Assembly (NCBI GenBank): GCA_043557195.1
Contig: CP121314.1
Location: 186,001-250,000, forward strand
DNA length: 64,000 nucleotides
Reading direction: 5' to 3'
Origin: Jejuia sp043557195
GTDB lineage: Bacteria > Bacteroidota > Bacteroidia > Flavobacteriales > Flavobacteriaceae
In this document: piece after piece, positions 9,212-17,850 of the stretch
Layout of the letters: each line of letters starts with the position of its first letter
How positions within the stretch are numbered: position 1 is the stretch's first letter
Position numbers and translations under genes: made by a program
The notes under the pieces: generated by a model
Database searches by the model: none
Told to the model about the DNA's origin: nothing
The model's input: only the letters and a program-made list of their open reading frames with translations

Positions 9212-9396
9212 GTGGACAAAAAGGGGACATACAACCTATATCAACCTTCATTTTTAATAGGACAAGATAATTTAAAAATCAAATTACCCACTAATAAAGC
9301 ATTGATTTTCAAATACTTAAAATAAAAAATAAAAATTGCATGGACATCAAAAACATGGACAAGCTATGGACAGAAGTGTTTTGGAGAAAGTGGACT
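9212..9396. promoter_or_regulatory. Cluster of TGGAC motifs in the cytolysin/regulator gap
   Basis: The 309-bp divergent gap holds three exact copies of ATGGACA at 9340-9346, 9355-9361 and 9366-9372, plus GTGGAC at 9212-9217 and 9390-9395 and GGGGAC at 9223-9228. All are in the same orientation. They sit just upstream of the regulator promoter. Operator function is inferred from repetition and position. The rest of the gap is plain AT-rich sequence. Confidence 0.55.
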
Positions 9397-9397
9397 T

Positions 9398-9430
9398 TTG
9401 TGTTTTGAGGTAATATAATATTTAACTTAG
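9398..9430 (+). promoter_or_regulatory. Promoter of the TPR-LuxR regulator gene
   Basis: TTG at 9398-9400, a 22-bp spacer, then TAACTTAG at 9423-9430, one mismatch from TAnnTTTG. It lies 22 bp upstream of the ATG. The last TGGAC motif overlaps the region just before the -33 element. Confidence 0.55.
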
Positions 9431-9452
9431 CAGAAGCTAATTAACATAGAAA

Positions 9453-11351
9453 ATGAAAAAATTCAGTTTACTTTTAATCTCAGTTTTCCTTCTAAGTAAT
9501 TTTTTTGGTTTTTCACAAAACACAAAACTTATAGACAGTTTAAAGACTGAACTTGCCAAACGAAAGGAAGATGACACAGTAAAAGTGATGATTTTAACAC
9601 GTTTGCATGAAAAACTCATGTTTTCTGAACCTGAAGAAGCTAAACAATATGCCGAAAGAGGACTTCAAATATCTAAAACAATAAATTATACCAGAGGTAT
9701 TGCTATTGGATATATGCACCGGGCAGATTTTTTTGCTAATAGGTCTGAAAATGATTCGGCACTATTTTACTATAACAAAGCAAAAACCTATTTCAAAGAA
9801 GCAAAAAGTACACGTGGTCTCATTTTTGTCAATCATTCCTTATCATCCATCGAAAGCTCCAATGGTAATCTTGATAAAGCTATTACAATTTCTAAAGAGA
9901 ATATTGAACTCATAAAAACACATGAGGAGGAAGGAGATGCCAAAACAAAATTTATAGGTGCACAATACGTTTCATTAGCAAACATTTATATAGAAAAGGC
10001 AAATTATAAAACAGCACTAATTTATGCACTTCAAGGTTTGGAGTGCTTTGAGAAAATAAACCATGAAACCCGAAAAGCGGATGCTCTTAAACAAATTGGG
10101 GATATTGAAAGTGGTTTAGAGAACCATGAATCTTCAATAAAATATTTTAAAGAGGCTTTGGAAATATACGAACGTTATGAAGAAACGTTTTATCTGGCCT
10201 ATACACAAAATTCACTAGGGATTTCTTATCAAAATTTAAACGATTACAAATCGGCAGAAAACTATTTCAATTTAGCGGTTGAAAACGCTAAAAAAGTTGA
10301 AGACAATCTTGGTATTACTAATGCATTACATAATCTTGGAGACATTAAACGCCTACAGAGTAAGTATTCTGAAGCAAAACCCATTTTAATAGAAGCTAAA
10401 GCAATTGCAGAAAAAGAGAATTTAAAACTAGGAATGGTCAATGCTTTGGTAGGTCTATCTAAAATTGATTTTCAAAATAAAAATTATAATGCTGCACTCA
10501 AAAATAATGCTGAAGCTATTGAGCTTGCAAAATCATTAGGCGCCATGTCTCATCTTGCGAGCCTTTATAAAAATCGTTCCACCTTTTTAGAAGGCTTGAA
10601 TAAAAACAATGATGCCCTTGAATTTTTAAAGTTGTATCAAACTATAAATGATAGCTTATTCACCACAAAAAAGTCACAACAAATTGAAGAGTTAAAAACT
10701 ATTTATGAAACTGAACAAAAGGAAACTGAAATTTCACTTCAAAAGAAAGAAATTGAATCATTAAGTGCTCAAGCAGAAAATGATAAACTTACTAAAACAC
10801 TATATGGTATTGGCATGTTTTCGTTTCTTGCAATTGCCGGCTTAATTTATTTTAGTTTCAAGCAGCGCATGAAAAAGAATAAGATTGAACGTGAAAAACA
10901 AGAAGAAATATATAAACAAGAAATAGCATTTAAAAAGAAAGAACTCGCTTCGCAAACATTACATTTAGTTCAGAAAAACACATTTATTCAAGAACTAAAG
11001 GATAATCTTGAAAAAATAAAACGCTCTCCGGAGTTATTCAAAGTGGAGTTTAGGCGTATCGTAATGCTCCTAAAAAAAGAAAGTGCAGAAGATAAAGATT
11101 GGGAAGTGTTTAAATCTTACTTCACAGAAGTTCACAATAACTTCGATCATAAAATTAAAGAAATATATCCTGATGCTACCGAAAAAGAAATGCGTTTAGC
11201 CTCATTTTTAAGAATGAATCTATCTACAAAGGAAATCGCGTCAATGCTGAATGTTTTACCTGAGAGTGTATTGAAAAGCAAATATAGACTGAAAAAGAAA
11301 CTTAATCTGGAAAAGGAAACTGACCTTAACCAATTTTTAAGTGAGTTGTAA
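9453..11351 (+). CDS. Membrane-spanning TPR regulator with LuxR-type HTH
   Basis: A 632-residue protein with a signal peptide (1-21, ending GFSQ), about six to eight TPR units (about 30-400), a single transmembrane helix (about 450-468, GIGMFSFLAIAGLIYFSF), a charged coiled coil (about 470-540), and a C-terminal helix-turn-helix of the GerE/LuxR type (about 575-632, MNLSTKEIASMLNVLPESVL, then KSKYRLKKKL). This arrangement is common in Bacteroidota. TPRs would lie in the periplasm and the DNA-binding end in the cytoplasm, so one protein could sense outside and act on DNA. It is divergent from the cytolysin gene across a motif-rich gap, which suggests control of that gene and of itself. That link is inferred. 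The DCC gene follows after 18 bp. Confidence 0.88.
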   Translation: MKKFSLLLISVFLLSNFFGFSQNTKLIDSLKTELAKRKEDDTVKVMILTRLHEKLMFSEPEEAKQYAERGLQISKTINYTRGIAIGYMHRADFFANRSENDSALFYYNKAKTYFKEAKSTRGLIFVNHSLSSIESSNGNLDKAITISKENIELIKTHEEEGDAKTKFIGAQYVSLANIYIEKANYKTALIYALQGLECFEKINHETRKADALKQIGDIESGLENHESSIKYFKEALEIYERYEETFYLAYTQNSLGISYQNLNDYKSAENYFNLAVENAKKVEDNLGITNALHNLGDIKRLQSKYSEAKPILIEAKAIAEKENLKLGMVNALVGLSKIDFQNKNYNAALKNNAEAIELAKSLGAMSHLASLYKNRSTFLEGLNKNNDALEFLKLYQTINDSLFTTKKSQQIEELKTIYETEQKETEISLQKKEIESLSAQAENDKLTKTLYGIGMFSFLAIAGLIYFSFKQRMKKNKIEREKQEEIYKQEIAFKKKELASQTLHLVQKNTFIQELKDNLEKIKRSPELFKVEFRRIVMLLKKESAEDKDWEVFKSYFTEVHNNFDHKIKEIYPDATEKEMRLASFLRMNLSTKEIASMLNVLPESVLKSKYRLKKKLNLEKETDLNQFLSEL

Positions 11352-11369
11352 AGGGCGTATCTTTGCACT

Positions 11370-11789
11370 ATGAATTTTGGTGTACCCAAGGATAAGAAAT
11401 TAATACTTTTTGACGGTGTCTGTAACCTTTGTAATTCTTCTGTACAGTACGTTATAAAAAACGATAAAAAGAATCGTTTTATGTTTACTGCTCTACAAAG
11501 TGAAACTGGAGAAAAAATCATCAAACATTTTAATATTGATACCTCTAAAGTCGATTCTATTTTACTTTTCACGCCTGAGAAAGGGATAGTTTTCAAAAGC
11601 ACTGCTGCTTTAAAAGTGGCTTCTCAACTTGGGTTCCCAACAAACATTTTAAGTGTTTTTTTAATTATCCCACCGTTTATTAGCAATTGGGTTTATGACT
11701 TTATTGCCAAAAATCGCTATAAATGGTATGGAAAAAAAGATGCATGTATGATTCCAACTCCTGAGTTGAAAAGCAAGTTTTTGGAGTAA
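11370..11789 (+). CDS. DCC-family thiol-disulfide oxidoreductase (DUF393)
   Basis: A 139-residue protein of the DCC1-like (DUF393) family, small predicted thioredoxin-like oxidoreductases. The diagnostic motif is DGVCNLCN at residues 15-22, with the CxxC pair Cys18 and Cys21. Residues about 35-60 (FMFTALQSETGEKII) and the C-terminal KNRYKWYGKKDACMIP match the family. Length is typical. It follows the TPR-LuxR gene by only 18 bp in the same direction, so the two may be cotranscribed. Its stop abuts the convergent QEGLA gene with no gap. Its substrate is unknown. Confidence 0.9.
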   Translation: MNFGVPKDKKLILFDGVCNLCNSSVQYVIKNDKKNRFMFTALQSETGEKIIKHFNIDTSKVDSILLFTPEKGIVFKSTAALKVASQLGFPTNILSVFLIIPPFISNWVYDFIAKNRYKWYGKKDACMIPTPELKSKFLE

Positions 11790-12950
11790 CTACTTCAAAC
11801 TCCGCAAAATAAAATCCACCTTCCTATTTGTGTTTTTATTTTCAGCATAAGAATCGGTAATATGTTTTGGGGTAACGGCGTATCCTTTATCTATTAAAGA
11901 TTGAATTTCATCAGCATATTCTAAAGATACCTTGCCTGTTAAGAGTAAACTTAAATCTTTTCCAGAATGGTAATAATCGTAAATCTTTTTTAGTCCAGAC
12001 AGGTACAAATAATCTTTTGTGAAACCACCACCACGATGCGCTCTTAGTGTGATATAAAAGGCGTTCTCTCTATCTAAATCGTAAGTATTGTGCAACAACC
12101 TGAAGGTTCTAGAAAATGGGTAGCCTTTTGCTAAACTATCTACAGCGATAACACGATATGCCAATTCTTTTAATCGGGTAACCGTTAAATTATCACTCAT
12201 ATATTCTGAGAACACTGCCAACCCCTCTTGAGTTTCCTCATTATTTGGGAAACCATGAGAAAATATTTTTAGAGGATGTAATAACCCATTCATGGTTGTT
12301 ACCATGTGTACTCCAATTTCGTGATTCGTTAATACAGCTATTTCATTATCAGAATACGTATGATTGGTATTTAACACTAAAGTTTTGATGTTATTCAAAA
12401 CCATAGCAATAGCCGAAATCTTATCAGAATAGTCTATGTGATAGCTAAAATCGTATTTCTTAGAAAATTCTTTAAAAAACACTTCAGAATCCTTAGCACT
12501 ATATTTTGGCAAAAATCGCTCTACGTCTCTATTTTCATCTTCAAAATGCAAAATAAACTTAGCGTTTTCAACGTCATTTTCGGTTGGCGTCCCAAAACAA
12601 TGCAAACTATCGAAATAGAATTGTCTCCCTTCACCAATATTCTCTATACACTGAATTAAGCCCGAATAGGCATAAATAATGTCTTCATAAAGATTTCGAA
12701 TATCCTCATCTTCTATGAGTTCTAAGGGTTGTGTAAATAATTCTCTATGTAGTTTAAACTTATCAAAATTGATATTGGGATATTTAAATACAGGATCAGT
12801 TAAGTATTTTGATGCAAAAAAGCGTTCCTTCTCCTCTTCAATATTTGTCGGATTAACATAGCTCAACAACTCGATTTGTTTCACGAGCGTATCGATATTG
12901 TTATCAATTTCCAGAAGTGCTTTTGTAGCTACAGTATCTTCAATCTTCAT
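11790..12950 (-). CDS. DUF1704 QEGLA-motif zincin-like peptidase
   Basis: A 386-residue protein of the DUF1704 family (annotated in databases as flavohemoglobin expression-modulating QEGLA motif protein). The metal motif HEIGVH (210-215, HExxxH form) and the downstream QEGLA (241-245, candidate third ligand Glu) are both intact. The family is related to the eukaryotic MATCAP/KIAA0895 carboxypeptidases that trim the C-terminal tyrosine of tubulin, so a bacterial C-terminal amino-acid-releasing peptidase is a reasonable inference. It is last in a four-gene minus-strand operon, 2 bp after the N-formylglutamate amidohydrolase gene. No signal peptide is seen, so it acts in the cytoplasm. Confidence 0.88.
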   Translation of the reverse strand: MKIEDTVATKALLEIDNNIDTLVKQIELLSYVNPTNIEEEKERFFASKYLTDPVFKYPNINFDKFKLHRELFTQPLELIEDEDIRNLYEDIIYAYSGLIQCIENIGEGRQFYFDSLHCFGTPTENDVENAKFILHFEDENRDVERFLPKYSAKDSEVFFKEFSKKYDFSYHIDYSDKISAIAMVLNNIKTLVLNTNHTYSDNEIAVLTNHEIGVHMVTTMNGLLHPLKIFSHGFPNNEETQEGLAVFSEYMSDNLTVTRLKELAYRVIAVDSLAKGYPFSRTFRLLHNTYDLDRENAFYITLRAHRGGGFTKDYLYLSGLKKIYDYYHSGKDLSLLLTGKVSLEYADEIQSLIDKGYAVTPKHITDSYAENKNTNRKVDFILRSLK

Positions 12951-12952
12951 AA

Positions 12953-13783
12953 TTACCCTTTAAACCTATTGTATACAGCCTGTGCATGTTCTGGGATTCG
13001 AGTTTTAAGTGCTTCTTCCACAGTTTTCACAACTTCAGGAAATATAACTTGCTCGTATTCATTACAATACACTTTTGCAATTTCGGTTGCCAAAACTAAG
13101 GTATTTTTAAAATTTTTGGTAATATATTTTAGAAAATAACCATTTCCCTGAAAGGTATCATTAATTTTTGAAGACGGTTTAATACCATTAGGCAGCTCAA
13201 TTTTAGATAAACTTTGTCTCCAATCTTCAATCACATTCCCAAAACGTTCGTTATCTAGATTAGTTGTACCTAAATTCCAAGTGGGCACTTCCCTATCCCA
13301 ACGTTTCCAATTGTAGCTATGCATATCGTAAACGGTGCAAAACCCAAATTTAAACTCTAATATTTCAATCAAAGCATGTACAACCTTATAAAAATTAGCA
13401 TGCTTATTTAAACTTTTTGCCTTCATTTCCTCAGAAAGTGGTTGATGCCACAATTGTTTTCCCCAAGCCGTTTCAAAAACGGCATTCTCAGGATCACGAT
13501 TTAAATCATACTCGAAACGAGAATCACATCCTGCAATCACAATAGGATGTGTTTGCACCATAGTTTTGGTTTCTGGATCCTCTTCATACCAACGCTCATA
13601 TTCTGTATGAATACAATTCTCCCAAAGCTCTTTTCTAAATTGATGTCCATCGTGAATCGCAGCACAGGCATAAGGCACGTAGGTTTCAATTTTTATGGTA
13701 AATGAATAATCTGACGCTACGGCTTCAAAGGTTTCACCAGCTTGTATTTTTGAAATAATTGTAGAAACTGAAAGTCTATCCAT
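12953..13783 (-). CDS. N-formylglutamate amidohydrolase family protein
   Basis: A 276-residue cytoplasmic protein matching the N-formylglutamate amidohydrolase family, zinc hydrolases that in histidine breakdown release formate from N-formylglutamate. Recognisable pieces are PYACAAIHDGHQFRKEL (about 33-49), VIAGCDSRFEYDLNRDPENA (about 81-100) and the metal-site type segment YDMHSYN (about 149-155). No other histidine-utilisation gene (hutH, hutU, hutI) is in the window. Its neighbours are an ATP-grasp ligase, a sulfurtransferase and a peptidase-like protein, so the true substrate is probably another N-acylated amino acid or small peptide. Its start overlaps the end of the sulfurtransferase gene by 8 bp, so translation is likely coupled. 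Confidence 0.88.
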   Translation of the reverse strand: MDRLSVSTIISKIQAGETFEAVASDYSFTIKIETYVPYACAAIHDGHQFRKELWENCIHTEYERWYEEDPETKTMVQTHPIVIAGCDSRFEYDLNRDPENAVFETAWGKQLWHQPLSEEMKAKSLNKHANFYKVVHALIEILEFKFGFCTVYDMHSYNWKRWDREVPTWNLGTTNLDNERFGNVIEDWRQSLSKIELPNGIKPSSKINDTFQGNGYFLKYITKNFKNTLVLATEIAKVYCNEYEQVIFPEVVKTVEEALKTRIPEHAQAVYNRFKG

Positions 13784-14930
13784 CCTTTAAAATCCTTTTC
13801 AAATTAGAATACACTGTTTTTTCCATGTCATCATATTCGCCATCTGCAAAAGCCATTAATTTTATATCTGCAAATAAATCTGCTAAATCGTTTCTGTAAT
13901 AATCATGCGTTTTTACAGCTTCAACAATATTTTGAATGCTCTGATAATCATTATCTTTTTTAAATTGACTATAAACGCGTTGGTAAACATCCTTATCAAC
14001 GCGAGTTAAGATATATTCCTTCTCCTTCCACGTTTCATTCAAATCAGAATGTGATACGTAAATTAAAATATAAGCGAGCAATTCATCTTTTGTCCATGTT
14101 TTGGGTTGTTCCATATTCCCTGAAGTTAAAGCACCGTACTCTGTCCATGAGCCATCATACACCGAAATGTTTTTATAACCTGAGAGTTCTGCACCCAAAG
14201 CTAATACACAAGCTGTAATACCAGAACCGCAAGAAAATATAATAGCATCATCATGTTCTGCCAACATATAAAAAGCTTTGGCTATATCTTTTTTAGATTT
14301 GAATTTACCATTCTCCAATAAATTAGTAAATGGCAAGTTTACCGAATTTGGAATAGCTCCTCTTCGCAAACCTTCCCTAGGTTCAGGAACTTCACAATTG
14401 AATCTTGCAGCTGAACGCGCATCAATGATTGTATGTGTATTATCTTTTGAAGCGGTTTCAATATCACCAAAAAACTTCATGAAACCAAATTGAAGTTTCG
14501 CCTCAAAATTACCCAATTCACCTTCATAAGGGGTCATATATTCTGTTGGAAAATTGTGCTTTTGCCATTCAGGAAATCCACCATCTAAAACCGCCACTTT
14601 TTCAAACCCAAAAGCTTTAAACAACCACCAAACACGGGCACTAGAGTAAATACCTTTATCGTCATAAACAACAATAGAGCTGTCATTATTTATTCCAAGA
14701 TTTCTAGCCTCTTTTTGAAATTGAGCTTCAGAAGGAAACGCACTTGGAAAAGCATTTGACGTATCGCTAAATTTTTGTTTTATATCAAAAAAGCGTGCAT
14801 TTGGAATTTGTAACGACATCGCATCAAAAGCCTTGGCAATAGTACCATCTAAAATAATAAGGTTTTCAGCTTTTAAATGTTCATGAAGCCATTCTACTGA
14901 AACTAGTGGTGATGTTAGTGTGATATTCAT
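13776..14930 (-). CDS. Thiosulfate/3-mercaptopyruvate sulfurtransferase with TerB-like C-terminal domain
   Basis: The first 280 residues are a two-domain rhodanese enzyme that moves sulfur from thiosulfate or mercaptopyruvate to an acceptor. Visible features are the inactive first domain (LDGT, ARFFDI, GGFPEW) and the active-site loop CGSGITA with Cys234, the pattern of 3-mercaptopyruvate sulfurtransferases. The remaining 104 residues (about 281-384) are extra to the family and end in LADIKLMAFADGEYDDME, which resembles TerB-like helical domains. I chose ATG at 14930, giving 384 residues, because the open frame upstream (to 14984) runs into non-conserved repeat-like DNA while VSVEWL follows this Met as in relatives. 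It overlaps the downstream hydrolase gene by 8 bp. Confidence 0.85.
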   Translation of the reverse strand: MNITLTSPLVSVEWLHEHLKAENLIILDGTIAKAFDAMSLQIPNARFFDIKQKFSDTSNAFPSAFPSEAQFQKEARNLGINNDSSIVVYDDKGIYSSARVWWLFKAFGFEKVAVLDGGFPEWQKHNFPTEYMTPYEGELGNFEAKLQFGFMKFFGDIETASKDNTHTIIDARSAARFNCEVPEPREGLRRGAIPNSVNLPFTNLLENGKFKSKKDIAKAFYMLAEHDDAIIFSCGSGITACVLALGAELSGYKNISVYDGSWTEYGALTSGNMEQPKTWTKDELLAYILIYVSHSDLNETWKEKEYILTRVDKDVYQRVYSQFKKDNDYQSIQNIVEAVKTHDYYRNDLADLFADIKLMAFADGEYDDMEKTVYSNLKRILKDG

Positions 14931-15048
14931 TACTTTCAATTCTCTCTCAAACCTGCCTGCCAGCAAGCTGGGGTGCGAAGGCACAAATGGTTTTAATATT
15001 ACTTTAAATGCGGTGGGCTGTAAACTATGACTGCCTCAGTAAACTAAG

Positions 15049-16086
15049 CTAAGCGTCTTTTACAACCTTACGTAGTCGCGTTCTTCTATCAAAAGCCTGA
15101 AGTTTATCAATCACCTTCATTTCCAAGAAATCAATAACCTTTTCCTCTATTTTCGTTTTCAGCTTATATACTTTATTGATGTATGTAATACCTCCAGGAG
15201 ACATAACATTTACCTCAACCAGTTTACCACCAATCACATCAATACCCACAAAATACAATCCATCATTTACCAATTTAGGTCCAATTTGCTTGCATAGCGC
15301 TTTCTCTTCTTTGGTTAGCGTATGCTTTTGCACACTTCCGCCAGCAGAAACATTAGAACGATGGTCATCACTCCCAGGAACGCGTTTCATCGCACCAACT
15401 GGCTCTCCATTCAAAATTAAAATACGCACGTCACCTTGGTCTGCCCCTTCAATATAATCTTGAAGAATCACGTAACTCGACGACCCATCACTATTTGTAA
15501 TATAAAAATCAAGCAAAGAATTAATATTACTCATTGCAGATTTTTCAATAAGAATTACACCAGAACCTCCAAAACCATTTAAAGGTTTCAAAATCATTTT
15601 ATCCGCTTTAGACTCTTTAATTTGCTTTATTAAATAGCGCTTACTTTTCGACACATGCGTAGCCGGAATTATGTTACTATGCGCATCGCCAAAAGCAGCG
15701 GTGTACAATTTATTATTAGCTTCTCGCATGCCTTCCAAAGAATTCATAATAAACACATCGTCCTTTACAGAATCTAAAAAGTTTAACATAATAGGATCCA
15801 GAGGCGGATTAGCCCTGAAAAAAATAACATCAAAGCCTGCGAGTGGCAGCATTTCCTCTCTAATTTCAACTTTGTTATAAAACGATTTTAAAGACGATGG
15901 TGTTTTTTCCATACGATTAATAACAGAACAATTCGCCGTAGTCACACTGTTTCTAATGGTCAAATCTTCTGGAATACACATGGCAACACCATGTTTACGC
16001 TTTACACATTCTTTAATTAAAGCTAAGGTTGTATCATTTTCTGGATCGATATCCTTCCAAGGATACATTATAAAGCAAATATTCAT
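15049..16086 (-). CDS. GshB-like ATP-grasp ligase
   Basis: A 345-residue ATP-grasp protein similar to prokaryotic glutathione synthetase GshB and RimK-type ligases, which form amide bonds using ATP. Features are an N-terminal pre-ATP-grasp domain (MNICFIMYPWKDIDPENDTT), the substrate-region FFRANPPLDP (about 90-99), the nucleotide lid KPLNGFGGSGVILIEK (about 162-177), and the C-terminal metal-binding stretch VEVNVMSPGGITYINKVY (about 291-308). No gshA is in the window, and the gene sits first in an operon with a sulfurtransferase, an N-formylglutamate amidohydrolase-like hydrolase and a QEGLA peptidase. This context favours a role in making a dedicated small peptide rather than ordinary glutathione. 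The exact substrate is unknown. Confidence 0.85.
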   Translation of the reverse strand: MNICFIMYPWKDIDPENDTTLALIKECVKRKHGVAMCIPEDLTIRNSVTTANCSVINRMEKTPSSLKSFYNKVEIREEMLPLAGFDVIFFRANPPLDPIMLNFLDSVKDDVFIMNSLEGMREANNKLYTAAFGDAHSNIIPATHVSKSKRYLIKQIKESKADKMILKPLNGFGGSGVILIEKSAMSNINSLLDFYITNSDGSSSYVILQDYIEGADQGDVRILILNGEPVGAMKRVPGSDDHRSNVSAGGSVQKHTLTKEEKALCKQIGPKLVNDGLYFVGIDVIGGKLVEVNVMSPGGITYINKVYKLKTKIEEKVIDFLEMKVIDKLQAFDRRTRLRKVVKDA

Positions 16087-16163
16087 TTTATATTTTTTTC
16101 GGTTGACATAAATTTAAATGTTTTTTAGAACACCCCAAAATCTCATGAAGGTTCTTTTTTTTG

Positions 16164-16238
16164 GCGTTACCACAAGGGTCGGGCTTTCACTACTCGCTCT
16201 CTTCGAGGAGCTCAAACATGCCGTTCAATCCCTAACGC
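16164..16238 (+). repeat. Intergenic element with GCGTTA/TAACGC ends, copy 2
   Basis: A 75-bp element between the symporter 3' end and the ATP-grasp gene. It starts GCGTTACC, contains GGGTCGGGCTTTCACTACTC and an internal hairpin GCTC-TCTTCGAG-GAGC, and ends CAATCCCTAACGC. It is on the opposite strand to copy 1. A 74-codon open frame across it is not a gene. Confidence 0.75.
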
Positions 16239-16259
16239 AACTAGCTGCCAAGGTTAGTG

Positions 16260-17585
16260 CTATTTTACCTCATCATAGTGGTCATCCCATTCTTTTGGCT
16301 TCGGGTCATGCAATTTGTCTAAAGATTTTGCTACAAGCATAGATACCGTAGCATCTCCAGTGACGTTAACTGTCGTTCTGCACATATCTAAGGGTCTATC
16401 TACCGCAAAAATTAAAGCAAGGCCTATCGGTAACAATTCCGCTGGAAAACCTATAGATTCCAAAACAATCACCAACATTACCATACCGGCACTAGGTACC
16501 GCAGCGCTTCCAATGGATGCCAATAAAGCAGTAGCAACAATTACTAACTGGTTGGTAAAGGTTAAACCTTCAGGCCAAATTACCTGCATAATAAACACCG
16601 CGGCAATGCCTTGGTATAAACTGGTACCATCCATATTTATGGTAGCTCCTACAGGTAATACAAATCCTGATACTTCTTTATCTACACCTAAATGTTCCTC
16701 CACACGTTCCATGGTTACAGGTAAGGTTGCTGCACTACTACTGGTAGAAAATGCCAATAATTGCGCAGGACTTATTTGCTGCAAAAACCACATAGGCGAT
16801 TTCTTAGTATAAATTCTGATAAGAAGTAAATAAAAGCCAATCATTAACAGTAATCCACCAACAACGCAAAATGCGTAGAATAATAGTTTAATAAGAATTT
16901 CGGTGTCATCAAACGCAATAATTACATTAGCTAGTAAAGCGAAAACTGCATATGGCGCAAAGAGCATAATTAAATCCACCATTTTCATGACGACCTCATT
17001 TAGTGAATCGAAAAACTTCACCAATGGTTCAGCTTGTTTTTCACCAATTAATAGCAAACATATCCCCACAAATAACGCAAAGAATATTACTTGTAGCATA
17101 GACGCTTCAGTAAAAGACTTAAAAATATTACTCGGAAATATATCTACTAAAGCCTGTAAAGGTCCTGCATCTTTTTGGGCCGCAGCTTTTGTAAGTTTAT
17201 CAGTAACACCAGCATCATTTTCATACTTCATTTTAATCTTCTCTATAGTGTCTTGCGGCATTCCCACGCCTGGTTTAACTAGATTAACAATACTTAACCC
17301 AATAACGATAGCAACTAAGGTTGTACCTATGTAAATTCCGATAGTACGAAGCCCCATCGATTTTATTTTTGAAATATCTTTTAAATCTGAAATGCCTTTA
17401 ATCAACGATGCTAATATTAGAGGAACTGCAATTAACTTTAGAAGATTAATAAAAATTGTTCCGAAAGGTGAAATCCAATCGGTTACAAAACCTTTGCCTC
17501 CATCAACACCGTTCATAATAAAACCAAAAATGATTCCGAGAACCATTCCTATAATAATCTTCCAATGTAGTGCAAGTTTTTTCAT
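16260..17585 (-). CDS. Dicarboxylate/amino acid:cation symporter (DAACS family)
   Basis: A 441-residue multi-pass inner-membrane transporter of the glutamate/dicarboxylate:proton or sodium symporter family (GltP/GltT/DctA). Family marks are the serine-rich reentrant loop AFSTSSSAATLPVTMERVEE (about 283-302), GATINMDGTSLYQ (about 318-330) and the C-terminal DRPLDMCRTTVNVTGD (about 393-408, substrate-binding Arg and Asp). About eight hydrophobic segments are visible and the length is typical. A perfect 15-bp palindrome lies 20 bp upstream of the start codon and may be an operator. The substrate (glutamate, aspartate or C4-dicarboxylate) cannot be fixed from the sequence. Confidence 0.93.
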   Translation of the reverse strand: MKKLALHWKIIIGMVLGIIFGFIMNGVDGGKGFVTDWISPFGTIFINLLKLIAVPLILASLIKGISDLKDISKIKSMGLRTIGIYIGTTLVAIVIGLSIVNLVKPGVGMPQDTIEKIKMKYENDAGVTDKLTKAAAQKDAGPLQALVDIFPSNIFKSFTEASMLQVIFFALFVGICLLLIGEKQAEPLVKFFDSLNEVVMKMVDLIMLFAPYAVFALLANVIIAFDDTEILIKLLFYAFCVVGGLLLMIGFYLLLIRIYTKKSPMWFLQQISPAQLLAFSTSSSAATLPVTMERVEEHLGVDKEVSGFVLPVGATINMDGTSLYQGIAAVFIMQVIWPEGLTFTNQLVIVATALLASIGSAAVPSAGMVMLVIVLESIGFPAELLPIGLALIFAVDRPLDMCRTTVNVTGDATVSMLVAKSLDKLHDPKPKEWDDHYDEVK

Positions 17586-17604
17586 AAATGGGTTTCTAAA
17601 TTTT

Positions 17605-17619
17605 TATCTTGACAAGATA
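17605..17619. promoter_or_regulatory. Palindrome upstream of the symporter gene
   Basis: TATCTTG-A-CAAGATA is a perfect 15-bp inverted repeat 20 bp before the symporter start. Its size and position fit a dimeric repressor site. The rest of the 265-bp gap to aroC shows no gene. Confidence 0.4.
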
Positions 17620-17850
17620 AGTATTTTAAAAAAATTAAATTTAGCAGACTAGCGAATGTGCTATTTAAAACTAAAAAATTAGCAAAGAAGTTTAGCCCCG
17701 ATTGAAACGGCATCCTTTTAGCGAAGCTCTTGTGTACTGCATTTTAAACATAGTAGTATGTGTATTGATAGATAGACACCTACCAAATTACAAGTACTGT
17801 ACTGCTTCGCAAAAAGATATAGTGGAAAGCGGGAAATAGCTTCTAAAAAA

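Noticed and set aside
11147..11602. Minus-strand 151-codon open frame over the regulator and DCC genes
   Set aside because: Spans the ends of two well-supported plus-strand genes; antisense shadow.
12953..13783. Histidine utilisation locus because of the N-formylglutamate amidohydrolase family match
   Set aside because: No hutH, hutU or hutI nearby; the operon context points elsewhere.
14931..15048. A gene or a defined repeat in the gap before the sulfurtransferase
   Set aside because: It holds GC-rich words (CTGCCTGCCAGC, GTGCGAAGGCAC) reminiscent of the short palindrome at 1947-1964, but they are too degenerate to call a repeat copy.
16118..16342. Open frame of 74 codons over the copy 2 element
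   Set aside because: It is created by the repeat element and the symporter 3' end; no start signal or domain.
16315..17334. Long plus-strand open frames (165 and 143 codons) opposite the symporter gene
   Set aside because: Antisense shadows of a well-supported transporter gene.
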